A stretch of DNA of 48,911 nt from an uncultured Alphaproteobacteria bacterium (GCA_902621205.1 CACNLH010000011.1:1-48911); one strand, 5' to 3'. Shown: positions 1 to 9,813, counted from the stretch's first letter. Numbers and translations: made by a program. Notes: generated by a model not told the origin, from the sequence alone.

Positions 1-1574
1 TTTTGTCTGAAAGATTAATAGATCGAGATATCATACAAAGGTTTAATATTACAACCGTATATAATTATATTAATGGTAATGAATTTATAGAACATATTTC
101 AGACGAAAAAATATTTTTATCAGATGAAAATTTAATGGATGCTGGTTCTAGAAGCGATAACGATATTACTATTTTTTTTTCTAATGATCAGCTTTTTTCC
201 AAAGTAAATTTAAGCAACTCAAATTACTTATTGTTACTAAAGAATATTGATCTAGAAACATTAAATTACTATCAGAACATTATACAATCATATGAAGCTA
301 TAAATTCTATTGATAATAATAAAAGAGACATTCAAATAACATTTTTTACAATTTATATAATTCTTTCAACAAGTTTAATTTTTATATTCATAATAATTGG
401 GACAAATTTTAGTTTTAGATTAGCGAAGCCAATAAGAGACTTAAATAATTCTATTATAGATCTTAGAAAAGGAAAATATAAACAAATTGAATATAAAAAA
501 TTGATAAATAAGGATGATATTTCAGTATTAACAAACTCCTTTCATGAGATGAGTAAAACAATAATCGATCAAAAAAATAATCTACAAGAGGTTAATGCTA
601 CTATTAACGATCAACTAAGTTTCATAAACAATATTATTGAAAATTCCCCTTATGGAATTTTTGTTTTAAAAAATAAATTAATGATTTTTGAAAATTCTGC
701 ATCTACTATATTTGGTAGTGAAAATAACACTCCATTCAATAATTTTACTAAGTTGCTTTCAAACCATTTTAACAATAGTCAAAGTCTTTATAGAAAATCA
801 TATGAAATTAATTTAGAAGTTAAATTAGAAAATATTCAAAAATATTTTTTCGTAAAATCTATTTTTATCGATAATAATTCTTTATTTGATCAAATTATAA
901 TTTTTAATGACTATACTGACTTAATATTTGCTGAAAAAAATAATGCTATTGCAGATCTTGCTAGAAAGATTTCTCATGAGATAAAAAATCCACTAACACC
1001 TATGCTTTTGTCAACAGAATTCATTGAAAGTCAACTTGAAGATGATGAATTGATTAATTCAATTAAATCTATAAAGAGGCAAATTTTTTTAATTCAAAAT
1101 CTTGTAAATGAATTTTCTACTTATGCAAGATTACCAAAAGCAAATATTACTAAATTAAATTTATCAGAAATTTGTTTAGTTTATATTGAGGAATATAAAA
1201 GAAATTATGACAAAATTGAAATAAATCATATTATTGAAGAAAATCTATTTGTTAATTTTGATCATTCATATTTGGACATAATTTTTAATAATCTTTTTAA
1301 AAATTCTATTGAAGCTTTAATATCAACAAACAATCCTACAATTGAAATATCATTAAAAAAAATAGACGAAAAGTTGATTTTAACCTTTTTTGATAATGGC
1401 CCTGGATATGACGGGGATATTGATGATCTCATTAAACCATATTTTTCAACTAAAAATTCATCTGGATTAGGATTATCCTTAATAAATAAAATAATTACTG
1501 ACAACTCCTTTAAGATGAATATAACAACGAACAGTTATTCAGGATTTAAAATTGAATTAATTTTTTATGACTAA
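1..1574 (+). CDS. ntrY: Sensor histidine kinase NtrY (5' partial)
   Basis: This is the C-terminal 523 residues of a NtrY-type membrane sensor kinase. The frame is open to the window edge, so the true start lies upstream. Counting from the first full codon in the window, it has the end of an extracytoplasmic region (1-112), a membrane helix (about 113-133), HAMP (about 134-190), a PAS-like segment (about 205-310) and a HisKA/HATPase core. The H box ISHEIKNPLTP places the phosphorylated His at 325. The N box is NLFKNSIEAL, with G-box segments DNGPGYD and SSGLGLSL. In alphaproteobacteria NtrY phosphorylates NtrX and is linked to nitrogen, redox and envelope responses. It overlaps ntrX by 8 bases, which suggests coupled translation. 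The signal sensed cannot be read from the sequence. Confidence 0.9.
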   Translation, partial: LSERLIDRDIIQRFNITTVYNYINGNEFIEHISDEKIFLSDENLMDAGSRSDNDITIFFSNDQLFSKVNLSNSNYLLLLKNIDLETLNYYQNIIQSYEAINSIDNNKRDIQITFFTIYIILSTSLIFIFIIIGTNFSFRLAKPIRDLNNSIIDLRKGKYKQIEYKKLINKDDISVLTNSFHEMSKTIIDQKNNLQEVNATINDQLSFINNIIENSPYGIFVLKNKLMIFENSASTIFGSENNTPFNNFTKLLSNHFNNSQSLYRKSYEINLEVKLENIQKYFFVKSIFIDNNSLFDQIIIFNDYTDLIFAEKNNAIADLARKISHEIKNPLTPMLLSTEFIESQLEDDELINSIKSIKRQIFLIQNLVNEFSTYARLPKANITKLNLSEICLVYIEEYKRNYDKIEINHIIEENLFVNFDHSYLDIIFNNLFKNSIEALISTNNPTIEISLKKIDEKLILTFFDNGPGYDGDIDDLIKPYFSTKNSSGLGLSLINKIITDNSFKMNITTNSYSGFKIELIFYD

Positions 1575-2814
1575 AATATTAGTAATTGATGATGAACTAG
1601 AAATTTGTAAACAAATTTCACTTATTCTTTCTAAACATGGTTATCAAGTCACTTATGCTAATTCACATAAAGAATTTGCTGATCTTGAACTACGAAATTT
1701 TAATTATGACGTTGTATTAGTTGATTTATGGCTTAAAAATAGCACTAAACAAGGGATAGATATAATTGAATATTTAAAAAATAAATATGAAAATTTAGTA
1801 ATCGTTTCTTTTAGTGGCCACGCAAATATAGACAACGCAATCGAGTCCGTAAAAGCAGGAGCAAATGATTTTATTGAAAAACCATTTGAGACTAAAAAAC
1901 TTATTCATATAGTTCAAAAAAATTTACTCGAACTAAAACAACGAGTTACAATTAATAATTACAGAAACAAAATCTCTTTTCATTCTAAGATAGACTCAAT
2001 TGGATATGGTAATTATATTGAAAATGTTTTCAAAACACTTTCTAAGATAAAAAATAATTCATCTATTTTAATAATTGGGCCTAATGGGATAGGAAAAAAC
2101 TTTCTTGCAAATACTATTCATATGAATTTATCCTCAAATAATCCTGATACATTTATTAATTTAAATGAAAATTTAATGAATGAATCTGATTTATTAAAAT
2201 TAAGTTCATTACACAATTATTTTACTATTTACTTGAATGATTATGAAAATTTTAATCAAATTGAACTTTTAAATTATTTAAATTTAGTAAAAAGTAAAAA
2301 AATAAATGCATCAATCATATTTGATAGTAAAAAAATTGATATGAAAGATCCATTTGTTAATAATGTTGACCATAGAGTTATGTTAAATCCATTGACTACA
2401 AGAAAAGATGAAATTTTTCCTCTTTTTAAACATTATTTAAATATTTTTTCACAAAAGAAATTTGATAATACGATTAAAATCGATGATGAAGTCCAGAAAT
2501 TATTATTAAACCATACCTGGCCTGGAAATATATTTGAAATAATGAATCTTTCTGAAAATATAACAGGACTTTTAACACACAATAGTTTATTTGTATCAAA
2601 AAACTTAATTGAGGATTTGATGAATAATTCTATAGATAGCACTGATCTTTATGATTTAAATTTTAGAGAAGCTAAGGATAAATTTGAAAAAGATTATCTA
2701 CTACAAAAATTAAAAATAAATAATTTCAATATGACTTTAACTGCCAAAATGCTTAAACTAGATAGAGTATCTTTATACCGCAAAGTTAAATCACTCAAAA
2801 TAAAAATAGATTAA
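1567..2814 (+). CDS. ntrX: NtrX-type response regulator with degenerate AAA+ domain
   Basis: Partner regulator of the upstream NtrY. Residues 1-120 form a receiver domain with the acidic pair D8-D9 and phospho-acceptor D53. The central region (about 145-345) is a shortened AAA+ domain. Walker A is present (GPNGIGKN, 171-178), but the GAFTGA loop that contacts sigma-54 is absent. The Walker B position reads IYLND rather than a hydrophobic run ending in DE, and the sensor II arginine in the usual WPGNVREL motif is replaced (WPGNIFEI). The C-terminus is a Fis-type helix-turn-helix (TLTAKMLKLDRVSLYRKVKS). I infer a DNA-binding regulator that works without sigma-54 activation. Its length of 415 aa is somewhat short for NtrX. 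Its stop overlaps the trkA start by one base. Confidence 0.88.
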   Translation: MTKILVIDDELEICKQISLILSKHGYQVTYANSHKEFADLELRNFNYDVVLVDLWLKNSTKQGIDIIEYLKNKYENLVIVSFSGHANIDNAIESVKAGANDFIEKPFETKKLIHIVQKNLLELKQRVTINNYRNKISFHSKIDSIGYGNYIENVFKTLSKIKNNSSILIIGPNGIGKNFLANTIHMNLSSNNPDTFINLNENLMNESDLLKLSSLHNYFTIYLNDYENFNQIELLNYLNLVKSKKINASIIFDSKKIDMKDPFVNNVDHRVMLNPLTTRKDEIFPLFKHYLNIFSQKKFDNTIKIDDEVQKLLLNHTWPGNIFEIMNLSENITGLLTHNSLFVSKNLIEDLMNNSIDSTDLYDLNFREAKDKFEKDYLLQKLKINNFNMTLTAKMLKLDRVSLYRKVKSLKIKID

Positions 2815-4142
2815 TGAATATACTTATACTTGGTTCCGGAATAGTTGGTGCAAATCTTGCAAAAAAATTATCTGAACAAGGAAAAAACGTTTTTCTTTTA
2901 GATGATGATGCCAATGAATTAAAAAATTTATCTGAGAGATATGATATTAAAACTATTTATGATGATCCTTTAAATCCATCATTTTATAAAAATTTTGACT
3001 CTAAAATTGATTGTTTTATTGCTGTTACACGAAGTGATGAAAAAAATATTATAACAAGTAAATTTGCAAAAGAATTTTTAAAAGTTGATAAATCAATTGC
3101 AAGGGTTAGGAATCAAAATTTAATTCTAGATGAAAATAAATCATTATTGATAGAGTCAAATAGTTTTCTTGATCATATAATATCTCCCGAATGGGAAGTC
3201 TCAAATAATATATTTGAAAAAATTCATTTACCTGGTGCTTTTTTTAGTGAGTCTTTAATAACACAAGATTACTTATTAATTGGAATGCAATCATCTGACT
3301 TATTTAAAAATCATACTTATGATGAAATAAAAGTTTTCTTCAAAACGAATAACCTTTGTTATTTAGGTCATAGTAAAGAGGATAAAATAAATTTTGATTT
3401 TAAAAATATATCAATCTCAGATCAACTCTACCTGTTAATAAAGAAAAAATATTTAAATAAACTTATAAAGTTCTTTGGCTTTAAGGATTATGTATTAGAT
3501 GTTCTTATTGTTGGTGGGGGAAATATTGGTCAAAATTTGTCAACTTTAATAGAACAAGACGATCAAGAAATAAACTTAAAAATTTTAGAGCTAGATAAAG
3601 AAAGGTGCAATTTTTTAGCTGGTTTACTCAAAAATACGACTATCTTTCATGGTGATGCTCTCGATCAAACTTTGTATGAAGAAATAAAACTGAACAATTC
3701 TGATTTAGTAATTACCGTCACAGATAATGATCAAATTAATACAATATTGTCAATAATTGCTAAAAAAAGGGGATCCAAATCAGTTATATCAGTAATTAAC
3801 AATGAGTCATACTCATCTTTTGCAAATGATTTAGGCATAGATGTTATAATTAACCCAAGAGAATTAACGACATCTAGAATAATTGAAAAAATTTCTAAAG
3901 GCTCTCTTTTATCTTATCATTCTATTTTTAAAGATGAGTACATAATTTATGAAATTAAATATAAAAATGAGATATTTGAAAATATAAAAAAATCAGAAGT
4001 AATAAATCACATATGTACCTTAACAAATGAAACTTTAGAGTTAAAAAATAATGATCATATTCCTTTGAATAACGATATATTAATCTTATGTGTCTTGCGA
4101 AAAGACTCTCATGTTTTAGAAAAAATCATTAATGATGATTGA
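2814..4142 (+). CDS. trkA: Trk system potassium uptake protein TrkA
   Basis: Cytoplasmic NAD(H)-binding regulatory subunit of Trk potassium channels. At 442 residues it has the usual bacterial TrkA length and duplicated layout. It has an N-terminal Rossmann fold with the glycine motif ILGSGIVGANLAKKL near residue 4, a first C-terminal lobe, a second Rossmann fold with VLIVGGGNIGQNL near residue 230, and a final lobe. In the second fold, acidic residues after the second strand (ELDKERCNFL) fit NAD binding. It follows ntrY-ntrX directly (one-base overlap), an order common in alphaproteobacteria, so co-transcription is likely. The membrane subunit TrkH/TrkG is not in this window. Confidence 0.93.
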   Translation: MNILILGSGIVGANLAKKLSEQGKNVFLLDDDANELKNLSERYDIKTIYDDPLNPSFYKNFDSKIDCFIAVTRSDEKNIITSKFAKEFLKVDKSIARVRNQNLILDENKSLLIESNSFLDHIISPEWEVSNNIFEKIHLPGAFFSESLITQDYLLIGMQSSDLFKNHTYDEIKVFFKTNNLCYLGHSKEDKINFDFKNISISDQLYLLIKKKYLNKLIKFFGFKDYVLDVLIVGGGNIGQNLSTLIEQDDQEINLKILELDKERCNFLAGLLKNTTIFHGDALDQTLYEEIKLNNSDLVITVTDNDQINTILSIIAKKRGSKSVISVINNESYSSFANDLGIDVIINPRELTTSRIIEKISKGSLLSYHSIFKDEYIIYEIKYKNEIFENIKKSEVINHICTLTNETLELKNNDHIPLNNDILILCVLRKDSHVLEKIINDD

Positions 4143-4848
4143 TAATAATTTTTTTTTAGATACCCATACCTTTTTGAAGAAAATTGCATCCGACATAATT
4201 ATTCCAAACATTGGAAAACTCACTGATAATGAGGTTTCAACTAAAGAAGATAATTCAAAAGTTACTAGTTGCGATGTGATAATAGAGAATGAATTAATTG
4301 GTTATTTTAAAAAAATTGGATTTTCAAATATCATATCTGAAGAGAGTAATTCAGAATTAATTAAAAAAAATGAATATTTAACAATAGATCCAATCGATGG
4401 AACAAGAAATTTTATCAACGGAATTAATAAAGTTGCGATAATGGTATCATTTATAAAATCTACTCAATGTGAATTTGCTATAATTTATGACCCTATTAGT
4501 GATGTTTTTTATCATACTTATAAGGACTCAATATTTAAAAACCACAAGCAAATAAAACCTCAAAATTATAGCAGTCAAATTGGTTTTTTAGGCGAACATG
4601 CCAAAGTTTATTTTAAAGATATAATTTTTTCTTACACAGAAAAAATTAGATCAAGATCAATTGGTTATGACGTTATCGAAGCTATAGAGGGTGAAAGATC
4701 TTTTTTAACTGTCTACGGATCAAAAATTTGGGATTTATTTCCAGCTATGAGTTTTTTAAAGCTATTAAATTTTGAAACAAATCTTCCAAATATGGAATTT
4801 GATTATTCAAAATTAGAAAAAAAAATAATTTTTTATGCCAACTTATAG
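4132..4848 (+). CDS. Inositol monophosphatase-family phosphatase (CysQ/HisN-like)
   Basis: Magnesium-dependent sugar-phosphate or nucleotide phosphatase of the inositol monophosphatase superfamily. Metal-binding motifs visible are the Glu pair in IISEESN (about residue 72), the signature LTIDPIDGTRNFINGI (about 88-103) and the late WD motif in SKIWDLFPAMSF. At 238 aa it is shorter than CysQ or SuhB (about 250-270), with a compressed C-terminal half. The family includes 3'-phosphoadenosine 5'-phosphate phosphatase (CysQ), inositol monophosphatase and histidinol phosphatase; the sequence alone does not decide among them. It overlaps trkA by 11 bases and the next gene by 14. A second Met at 4135 is an alternative start. 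Confidence 0.8.
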   Translation: MMIDNNFFLDTHTFLKKIASDIIIPNIGKLTDNEVSTKEDNSKVTSCDVIIENELIGYFKKIGFSNIISEESNSELIKKNEYLTIDPIDGTRNFINGINKVAIMVSFIKSTQCEFAIIYDPISDVFYHTYKDSIFKNHKQIKPQNYSSQIGFLGEHAKVYFKDIIFSYTEKIRSRSIGYDVIEAIEGERSFLTVYGSKIWDLFPAMSFLKLLNFETNLPNMEFDYSKLEKKIIFYANL

Positions 4849-5701
4849 GATTTTATTTGTTGGTCTTGGGAAAATGGGCTTCCATATGGCTGGATATTTG
4901 TCCAAAAATAAAAATTTTAAACTTTTTGTATTTAATAGAACTAAATTAGTTGAACATAAATGGAAAAAAAAATTTATAGCTGAAAGTTATAATTTTAAAA
5001 ATGATATTAAATTTGACTTTATTATTTCTTGCCTAAAAGACGATAACGCAGTTAATACTTTTTTTAATAAATTTTTAAAAACTTCAAATTTTCACAAAAA
5101 TACAATTATTATTGATCACTCAACTATATCATTAAGACAAATAGGTATACTTTCTAAGTCATTCAATCAAAGAAAAGTAAAATTTTTAGATGCTCCTATT
5201 ACAGGAGGGGAAGAGGGTGCAAAAAAAGGTTCTTTATCAGTAATGGTTGGTGGAAGTAAACCAAATTTTAATAAATCAAAAAGAATAATTTCCTCTTATT
5301 CTAAAAGTATAACGCATATGGGGAAATTAGGCTCAGGTCAGTTAACTAAATTTACTAATCAAATTTTAATTTGTGGTATTTTATACTCTATGTCAGAGGC
5401 TTATCTTTTTAGTAAAAAAAATAATCTTGATCAAAAAAAAATTTTTAATGCTATTAAAAATGGTGCAGCTAATTCTTGGCAATTTACTAATAGGTATCCA
5501 ACACTTGCTAAAAATAAATTTAATTTTGGTTTTTCTACAGAATTAATGACTAAAGATTTAAAATATGTTTTACAACAAGCAAAAAAATCTAAATTAAACT
5601 TAAATCTCACAAAAAGTGTCTTTAAAAAGTATAAAAGTTTACAAAATACAATTTATAAAAAATATGATACTTCAAGTTTAGTTAAGTCATTTAATGATTG
5701 A
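4835..5701 (+). CDS. NAD(P)-dependent beta-hydroxyacid dehydrogenase (3-hydroxyisobutyrate dehydrogenase family)
   Basis: Cytoplasmic oxidoreductase of the 3-hydroxyisobutyrate / tartronate semialdehyde / GLYR1 family. It has an N-terminal Rossmann fold (VGLGKMGFHMAGYL, near residue 9), the substrate-site segment DAPITGGEEGAKKG and the catalytic-lysine motif GQLTKFTNQIL (K in GxxTKxxNN-like context). At 288 aa it matches the family. These enzymes oxidise a 3-hydroxy acid to the semialdehyde, or reduce the semialdehyde. The substrate cannot be set from motifs; tartronate semialdehyde, succinate semialdehyde and 3-hydroxyisobutyrate are all possible. Lysine codons dominate, as in its neighbours. 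It overlaps the upstream phosphatase by 14 bases and the downstream glycosylase start by one base. Confidence 0.82.
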   Translation: MPTYRILFVGLGKMGFHMAGYLSKNKNFKLFVFNRTKLVEHKWKKKFIAESYNFKNDIKFDFIISCLKDDNAVNTFFNKFLKTSNFHKNTIIIDHSTISLRQIGILSKSFNQRKVKFLDAPITGGEEGAKKGSLSVMVGGSKPNFNKSKRIISSYSKSITHMGKLGSGQLTKFTNQILICGILYSMSEAYLFSKKNNLDQKKIFNAIKNGAANSWQFTNRYPTLAKNKFNFGFSTELMTKDLKYVLQQAKKSKLNLNLTKSVFKKYKSLQNTIYKKYDTSSLVKSFND

Positions 5702-6288
5702 TGAATTATTGGAAAAAAGGTTGTACTTATTTACTAGAGAATGACCCTGTTTTTAAACATTACTATAATCCAAATCATCAATTAAAAACAAATAAAAATA
5801 AATTTGATGTTTTATTTAAATCTATCTGTTCCCAGCAAATATCTGTTTCTGCTGCTATGTCTATTTATAAAAACTCTAAGAGTATAATCGGTCCAATAAA
5901 TTTTAAAAATTTTAAAACTAATAAAATTAAAATAAAAAATTTACCTTTAAGTAAAAATAAGAAAAAATGTTTAATATCACTTTTAAATAATTATCATTTA
6001 GTAACTGAAATAAAGTTAAGCAATAGTAATTTTGAAAAAGTAAACAATAATTTAACTCAAATTTTTGGTATTGGTAAATGGACTGCTGAAATGTTCTCTA
6101 TATTTTATTTAGGTTTGCCAAACATAATGCCATTAGGAGACCTTGGTTTTATTAATGCCTATAAGAAATTTTATAGAGATAAAAATTTATCTAAATTTTC
6201 TTTCCATTCGAACAAATGGCGAAATTATTCAACTATTGTAACATGGTATCTGTGGTCATCTTACGACTCAGAACCCTTATATTTATAA
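5701..6288 (+). CDS. DNA-3-methyladenine glycosylase II-like (HhH-GPD)
   Basis: Base-excision repair glycosylase of the HhH-GPD superfamily, closest in layout to AlkA/MAG enzymes that remove alkylated purines. Visible motifs are FKSICSQQISVSAA in the N-terminal helical domain, the helix-hairpin-helix IFGIGKWTAEMFSIF (about residues 120-134) and the catalytic Asp in MPLGDLGF. It has no N-terminal TATA-like domain as in E. coli AlkA, so it resembles the compact form of about 200 aa. I chose ATG at 5701, overlapping the previous stop by one base; TTG at 5698 would add one residue. It is the last gene of the ntrYX-trkA run, followed by a 59-base gap. Confidence 0.82.
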   Translation: MNYWKKGCTYLLENDPVFKHYYNPNHQLKTNKNKFDVLFKSICSQQISVSAAMSIYKNSKSIIGPINFKNFKTNKIKIKNLPLSKNKKKCLISLLNNYHLVTEIKLSNSNFEKVNNNLTQIFGIGKWTAEMFSIFYLGLPNIMPLGDLGFINAYKKFYRDKNLSKFSFHSNKWRNYSTIVTWYLWSSYDSEPLYL

Positions 6289-6347
6289 TTTTATCCTAAA
6301 TTAAAAAAAACAATTTAATCTTTAAAAAAAGGAATCTATTAATATTT

Positions 6348-7850
6348 ATGCAATCAATAGTTGAGTTTAAGAATATTTTTAAATCCTATCCCGGAGTTAT
6401 AGCAAATGATGATGTATCCTTTAATATCAAAGAGCAATCTATCCATGCTATCTTAGGTGAAAATGGTGCCGGAAAGTCAACATTAGTAAAAATTTTATAT
6501 GGTCATGTAAAACCTGACAGTGGTGAAATTTTAATAAATTCTGATTTAGCAATAATTAATTCACCATCTACTGCAAAGAACTTAGGTATAAATATGGTTT
6601 TTCAACATTTCAGTTTATTTGAGTCACTTACTGTTGCTGAAAATTTAATTCTTGGTATGAATGAAAATATATCTTTAACTAAATTAAAAGATAAGTCTAA
6701 GACAATTTGTGATAAGTACGGTTTTAACTTAAATTTAAATTCTCCTATTAGTTCTCTATCTGTCGGTCAGAGGCAATCTTTAGAAATTGTTAGATCATTA
6801 TTGAATAATCCAAAAATTCTTATTATGGACGAACCAACTTCTGTTCTTACACCAGACGAAATTAGTAAATTATTTAAAATTATAAAAAATTTAGTTAAAG
6901 ACGGATTAACAGTAATTTTTATATCCCATAAATTAGAAGAAATTATAAATTTGTCTGATTATGTAACAATTATGAGAAATGGAAAAGTAGTAAGCACAAT
7001 CTCGACACAAAATGAAGATCCTGAAACTTTAGGATATAAAATGTTAGGTTATAAAGTGTCGAAAGCAAAACAGGTCAGCGACATTAATTTTTCTCAGGAA
7101 ATTTTTAATATTAAAAATTTATCAACTCAATCTAAAGATCCATTTACAGTTAATTTAAATAAAATTGATTTAAATTTAAAAAAGGGACAAATTTTTGGCA
7201 TAGCTGGAGTGGCAGGAAATGGCCAGAAAGAATTAATGGAAATTTTACTAAATGAAAACGATTATGAATTTAGTGGAGATATTTTTTTCAAAGATTTAAA
7301 CATTAATAATCTATCTACATTTCAAAGAAAATCTCTATCTATTTCATATGTTACTGAAGAGAGGTTAGGCCACAGTGCTGTGCCTGAGATGTCTTTATCT
7401 GAAAATATATTTTTAAGCATGAACCATAAAAGTGAATTTAAAAAAGGTGATTTTATAAATTTTGAAAAGATTAATTCATTTGCAAGTGATGTTATAAAAA
7501 ATTTTAAAGTTGATACCCCCTCTTATAATGTCAAAGCTGGTAAACTTTCAGGTGGAAATCTTCAAAAATTTATTATTGGAAGAGAAATTATGTCAAATCC
7601 TGAGCTATTAATTTTATCTCAACCTACATGGGGCATAGATGCAGGTTCTGAAGCATTTATTAAGAAAACAATTGTAGAATTATCACAAAAAGGAGTATCT
7701 ATAATTATTATTTCACACGATTTAGATGAATTACTTGAAGTATGTCACGAAATTGCTGTTTTATATGAGGGGTCTTTATCAAAACCTTTAAATGTAGAAA
7801 ATATAAATATCACCAAATTAGGAAAGTATATGGGTGGTCTATTTGATTAG
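6348..7850 (+). CDS. BMP-type (nucleoside/simple sugar) ABC importer, ATP-binding protein
   Basis: Double ABC ATPase of 500 aa, the architecture of nucleoside and ribose/simple-sugar importers. The first nucleotide-binding domain is canonical: Walker A GENGAGKST at 37-45, signature LSVGQ at 137-141, Walker B ending in Asp161-Glu162. The second is modified: its Walker A reads GVAGNGQKEL without the GKS/T lysine, the signature is LSGGNLQKFIIGRE and Walker B reads LLILSQPTWGID with Gln in place of Glu. Degeneracy in the second half is typical for this family. It heads a four-gene set with two permeases and a BMP binding protein, which points to nucleosides or related compounds. The start follows an AAAAGGA ribosome-binding site in a 59-base intergenic region that likely holds the promoter. 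Confidence 0.9.
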   Translation: MQSIVEFKNIFKSYPGVIANDDVSFNIKEQSIHAILGENGAGKSTLVKILYGHVKPDSGEILINSDLAIINSPSTAKNLGINMVFQHFSLFESLTVAENLILGMNENISLTKLKDKSKTICDKYGFNLNLNSPISSLSVGQRQSLEIVRSLLNNPKILIMDEPTSVLTPDEISKLFKIIKNLVKDGLTVIFISHKLEEIINLSDYVTIMRNGKVVSTISTQNEDPETLGYKMLGYKVSKAKQVSDINFSQEIFNIKNLSTQSKDPFTVNLNKIDLNLKKGQIFGIAGVAGNGQKELMEILLNENDYEFSGDIFFKDLNINNLSTFQRKSLSISYVTEERLGHSAVPEMSLSENIFLSMNHKSEFKKGDFINFEKINSFASDVIKNFKVDTPSYNVKAGKLSGGNLQKFIIGREIMSNPELLILSQPTWGIDAGSEAFIKKTIVELSQKGVSIIIISHDLDELLEVCHEIAVLYEGSLSKPLNVENINITKLGKYMGGLFD

Positions 7851-8895
7851 AGTGCAATTAAGAGAGGATTACTCAAATCTAATATTTTATTTGTCACCAT
7901 TAGTTGCTGTTGCTTTAACTTTATTTTTTGGCTCTTTTATTTTTTTAATTTTGGATTTAAGTCCGATCGAGTCTTTTAAAATTTTTTTTATCAGTCCTAT
8001 TTCAAACTCTTATGGTATTTCTGAACTGTTTGTAAAAGCCACACCACTTGCAATTATAGCTTTAGGATTATCTTATTGTTTTAAAAACAATATTTACAAT
8101 ATCGGGGCTGAAGGACAGCTGACAATGGGAGCAATATTTGGTGGCGGTATCGGACTTTTATTTAATGACTCGACAAGTGTTTTTTTACTTCCTTTAATGA
8201 TTTTATTTGGTGCAATAGGAGGTGCATTCTGGGCAAGTATACCTGCTATTCTTAAAACAAAATTTAATACAAATGAAATTTTAACTAGTTTGATGTTAAC
8301 CTATGTGGCTCTTTTTATTCTAGATTATTTTGTTGTTGGTCCTTGGAAAGATCCTGAAGGATATGGTTTACCTAAATCGATGCCATTTCCTGATGCAGGA
8401 AGACTTCCTGTATTATTTGATGGCCTTCGTGTTCACATTGGTGTCTATTTTGCTACAATAATATGTTTTATAACTTATATTGTTTACAACAAAACATTAT
8501 TTGGATTTAAACTTAAAGTCTCTGGCTTAAGTTCAAAAGCATCCCAATATGCAGGTTTTAAATATAATAACTTAATTTTTTATACTTTTATTATTAGTGG
8601 TGCATGTGCAGGACTAGCTGGACTATTTGAGGTTTCAGGGCCTATAGGTTTGTTATACAGAGATATTTCTCCTAATTATGGTTTTACTGCTATCATTGTA
8701 GCATTTTTGGGAAGATTGAATCCTATTGGAATTATTTTATCCTCTTTGCTAATTGCATTAACTTATTTAGGAGCTGAGGATGCGCAATTATTTTTAAAGA
8801 TTCCCTCAGCTGTCGGTTTTGTATTTCAGGGTTTGGTTCTATTTTTTTTACTGGGCACAGATTTTTTAAATAAATATAAAGTATCAATTGAATGA
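7834..8895 (+). CDS. BMP-type ABC importer permease 1
   Basis: Integral membrane permease of the BPD_transp_2 family (as in YufP/NupB and RbsC-like proteins), 353 aa with about nine to ten hydrophobic segments starting near residue 16. The conserved cytoplasmic-facing segment KNNIYNIGAEGQLTMGAIFGG is typical of the first permease of nucleoside importers. The start is uncertain: GTG at 7834 overlaps the ATPase gene by 17 bases, and GTG at 7852 just after the ATPase stop is equally possible. Translational coupling with its neighbours is likely. It would form the channel with the next gene product. Confidence 0.9.
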   Translation: MVYLIRVQLREDYSNLIFYLSPLVAVALTLFFGSFIFLILDLSPIESFKIFFISPISNSYGISELFVKATPLAIIALGLSYCFKNNIYNIGAEGQLTMGAIFGGGIGLLFNDSTSVFLLPLMILFGAIGGAFWASIPAILKTKFNTNEILTSLMLTYVALFILDYFVVGPWKDPEGYGLPKSMPFPDAGRLPVLFDGLRVHIGVYFATIICFITYIVYNKTLFGFKLKVSGLSSKASQYAGFKYNNLIFYTFIISGACAGLAGLFEVSGPIGLLYRDISPNYGFTAIIVAFLGRLNPIGIILSSLLIALTYLGAEDAQLFLKIPSAVGFVFQGLVLFFLLGTDFLNKYKVSIE

Positions 8896-9761
8896 ATATT
8901 GAATTAATTATAGGTATTTTAAATATAGTTTTAATATCGACCACACCACTTGTCTTTGCTGGTATAGGTGAGTTAGTAACTGAAAAAAGTGGAGTTCTTA
9001 ATCTTGGACTAGAGGGTTTAATGTTAGTGGGAGCGGTAACCGGATTTATTACTTTAGTTTTAACTGGTAACTATTTCTATTCTTTGATTTTGTCAATAAT
9101 ATCAGGTGTCATCCTTTCAGGAATATTTGCTTTTTTAGTTCTAAACCTAATGACTAATCAAATAGCAACCGGATTAGCATTGACAATTTTTGGCATTGGT
9201 TTGAGTGCAATGCTTGGTAAAAAATTTAGTGGAACACCTATTGAGGGATTAAGCCCTTATTATTTTATTGTTATTTCTTTTTTGTTAGTGTTTTCAGTAG
9301 GTTATTTTTTATCAAAGACAAAATCTGGACTTATCGTAAGAGCAGTTGGCGAAAACCATAATTCAGCATATGCTTTGGGATATAACGTTATAAAAACTAG
9401 ATATTTTACGATTATATTTGGTGGTGTTATGAGTTCTCTCGCAGGTTACTACATTTCTATTTGTTATGCACCAATGTGGCAGGAGGGAATGACTGCCGGT
9501 AGGGGTTGGATAGCCCTAGCTTTAGTTGTTTTTGCAACTTGGAAACCTTGGAGATTATTGGTAGGTGCTTATATTTTTGGAGGTGTTGCAATAATGCAAA
9601 TGAACCTTCAAGCATTTGGTGTAGAACTACCTGGCCAAATTTTTAATATGATGCCCTATATTGCTACTTTAATAGTCTTAGTATTTATTTCTTCAAATAA
9701 GGTAAGATTAAAACTTAGCGCTCCATCTTGTCTGAATATACCTTATGAAAAAAATTCATAA
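8892..9761 (+). CDS. BMP-type ABC importer permease 2
   Basis: Second permease of the nucleoside-type importer, 289 aa, BPD_transp_2 family (as in YufQ/NupC of BMP systems). Hydrophobic segments run through the whole protein, and the conserved segment SGVLNLGLEGLMLVGA near residues 34-49 mirrors the NIGAEGQL motif of its partner. ATG at 8892 overlaps the previous stop (ATGA arrangement), so coupled translation is likely. It is followed by a 91-base gap before the binding-protein gene. Confidence 0.9.
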   Translation: MNIELIIGILNIVLISTTPLVFAGIGELVTEKSGVLNLGLEGLMLVGAVTGFITLVLTGNYFYSLILSIISGVILSGIFAFLVLNLMTNQIATGLALTIFGIGLSAMLGKKFSGTPIEGLSPYYFIVISFLLVFSVGYFLSKTKSGLIVRAVGENHNSAYALGYNVIKTRYFTIIFGGVMSSLAGYYISICYAPMWQEGMTAGRGWIALALVVFATWKPWRLLVGAYIFGGVAIMQMNLQAFGVELPGQIFNMMPYIATLIVLVFISSNKVRLKLSAPSCLNIPYEKNS

Positions 9762-9813
9762 GGTTATCCACTGTAATTTTTTCTAATATATAACGAATCT
9801 TTATTTTTATTAT

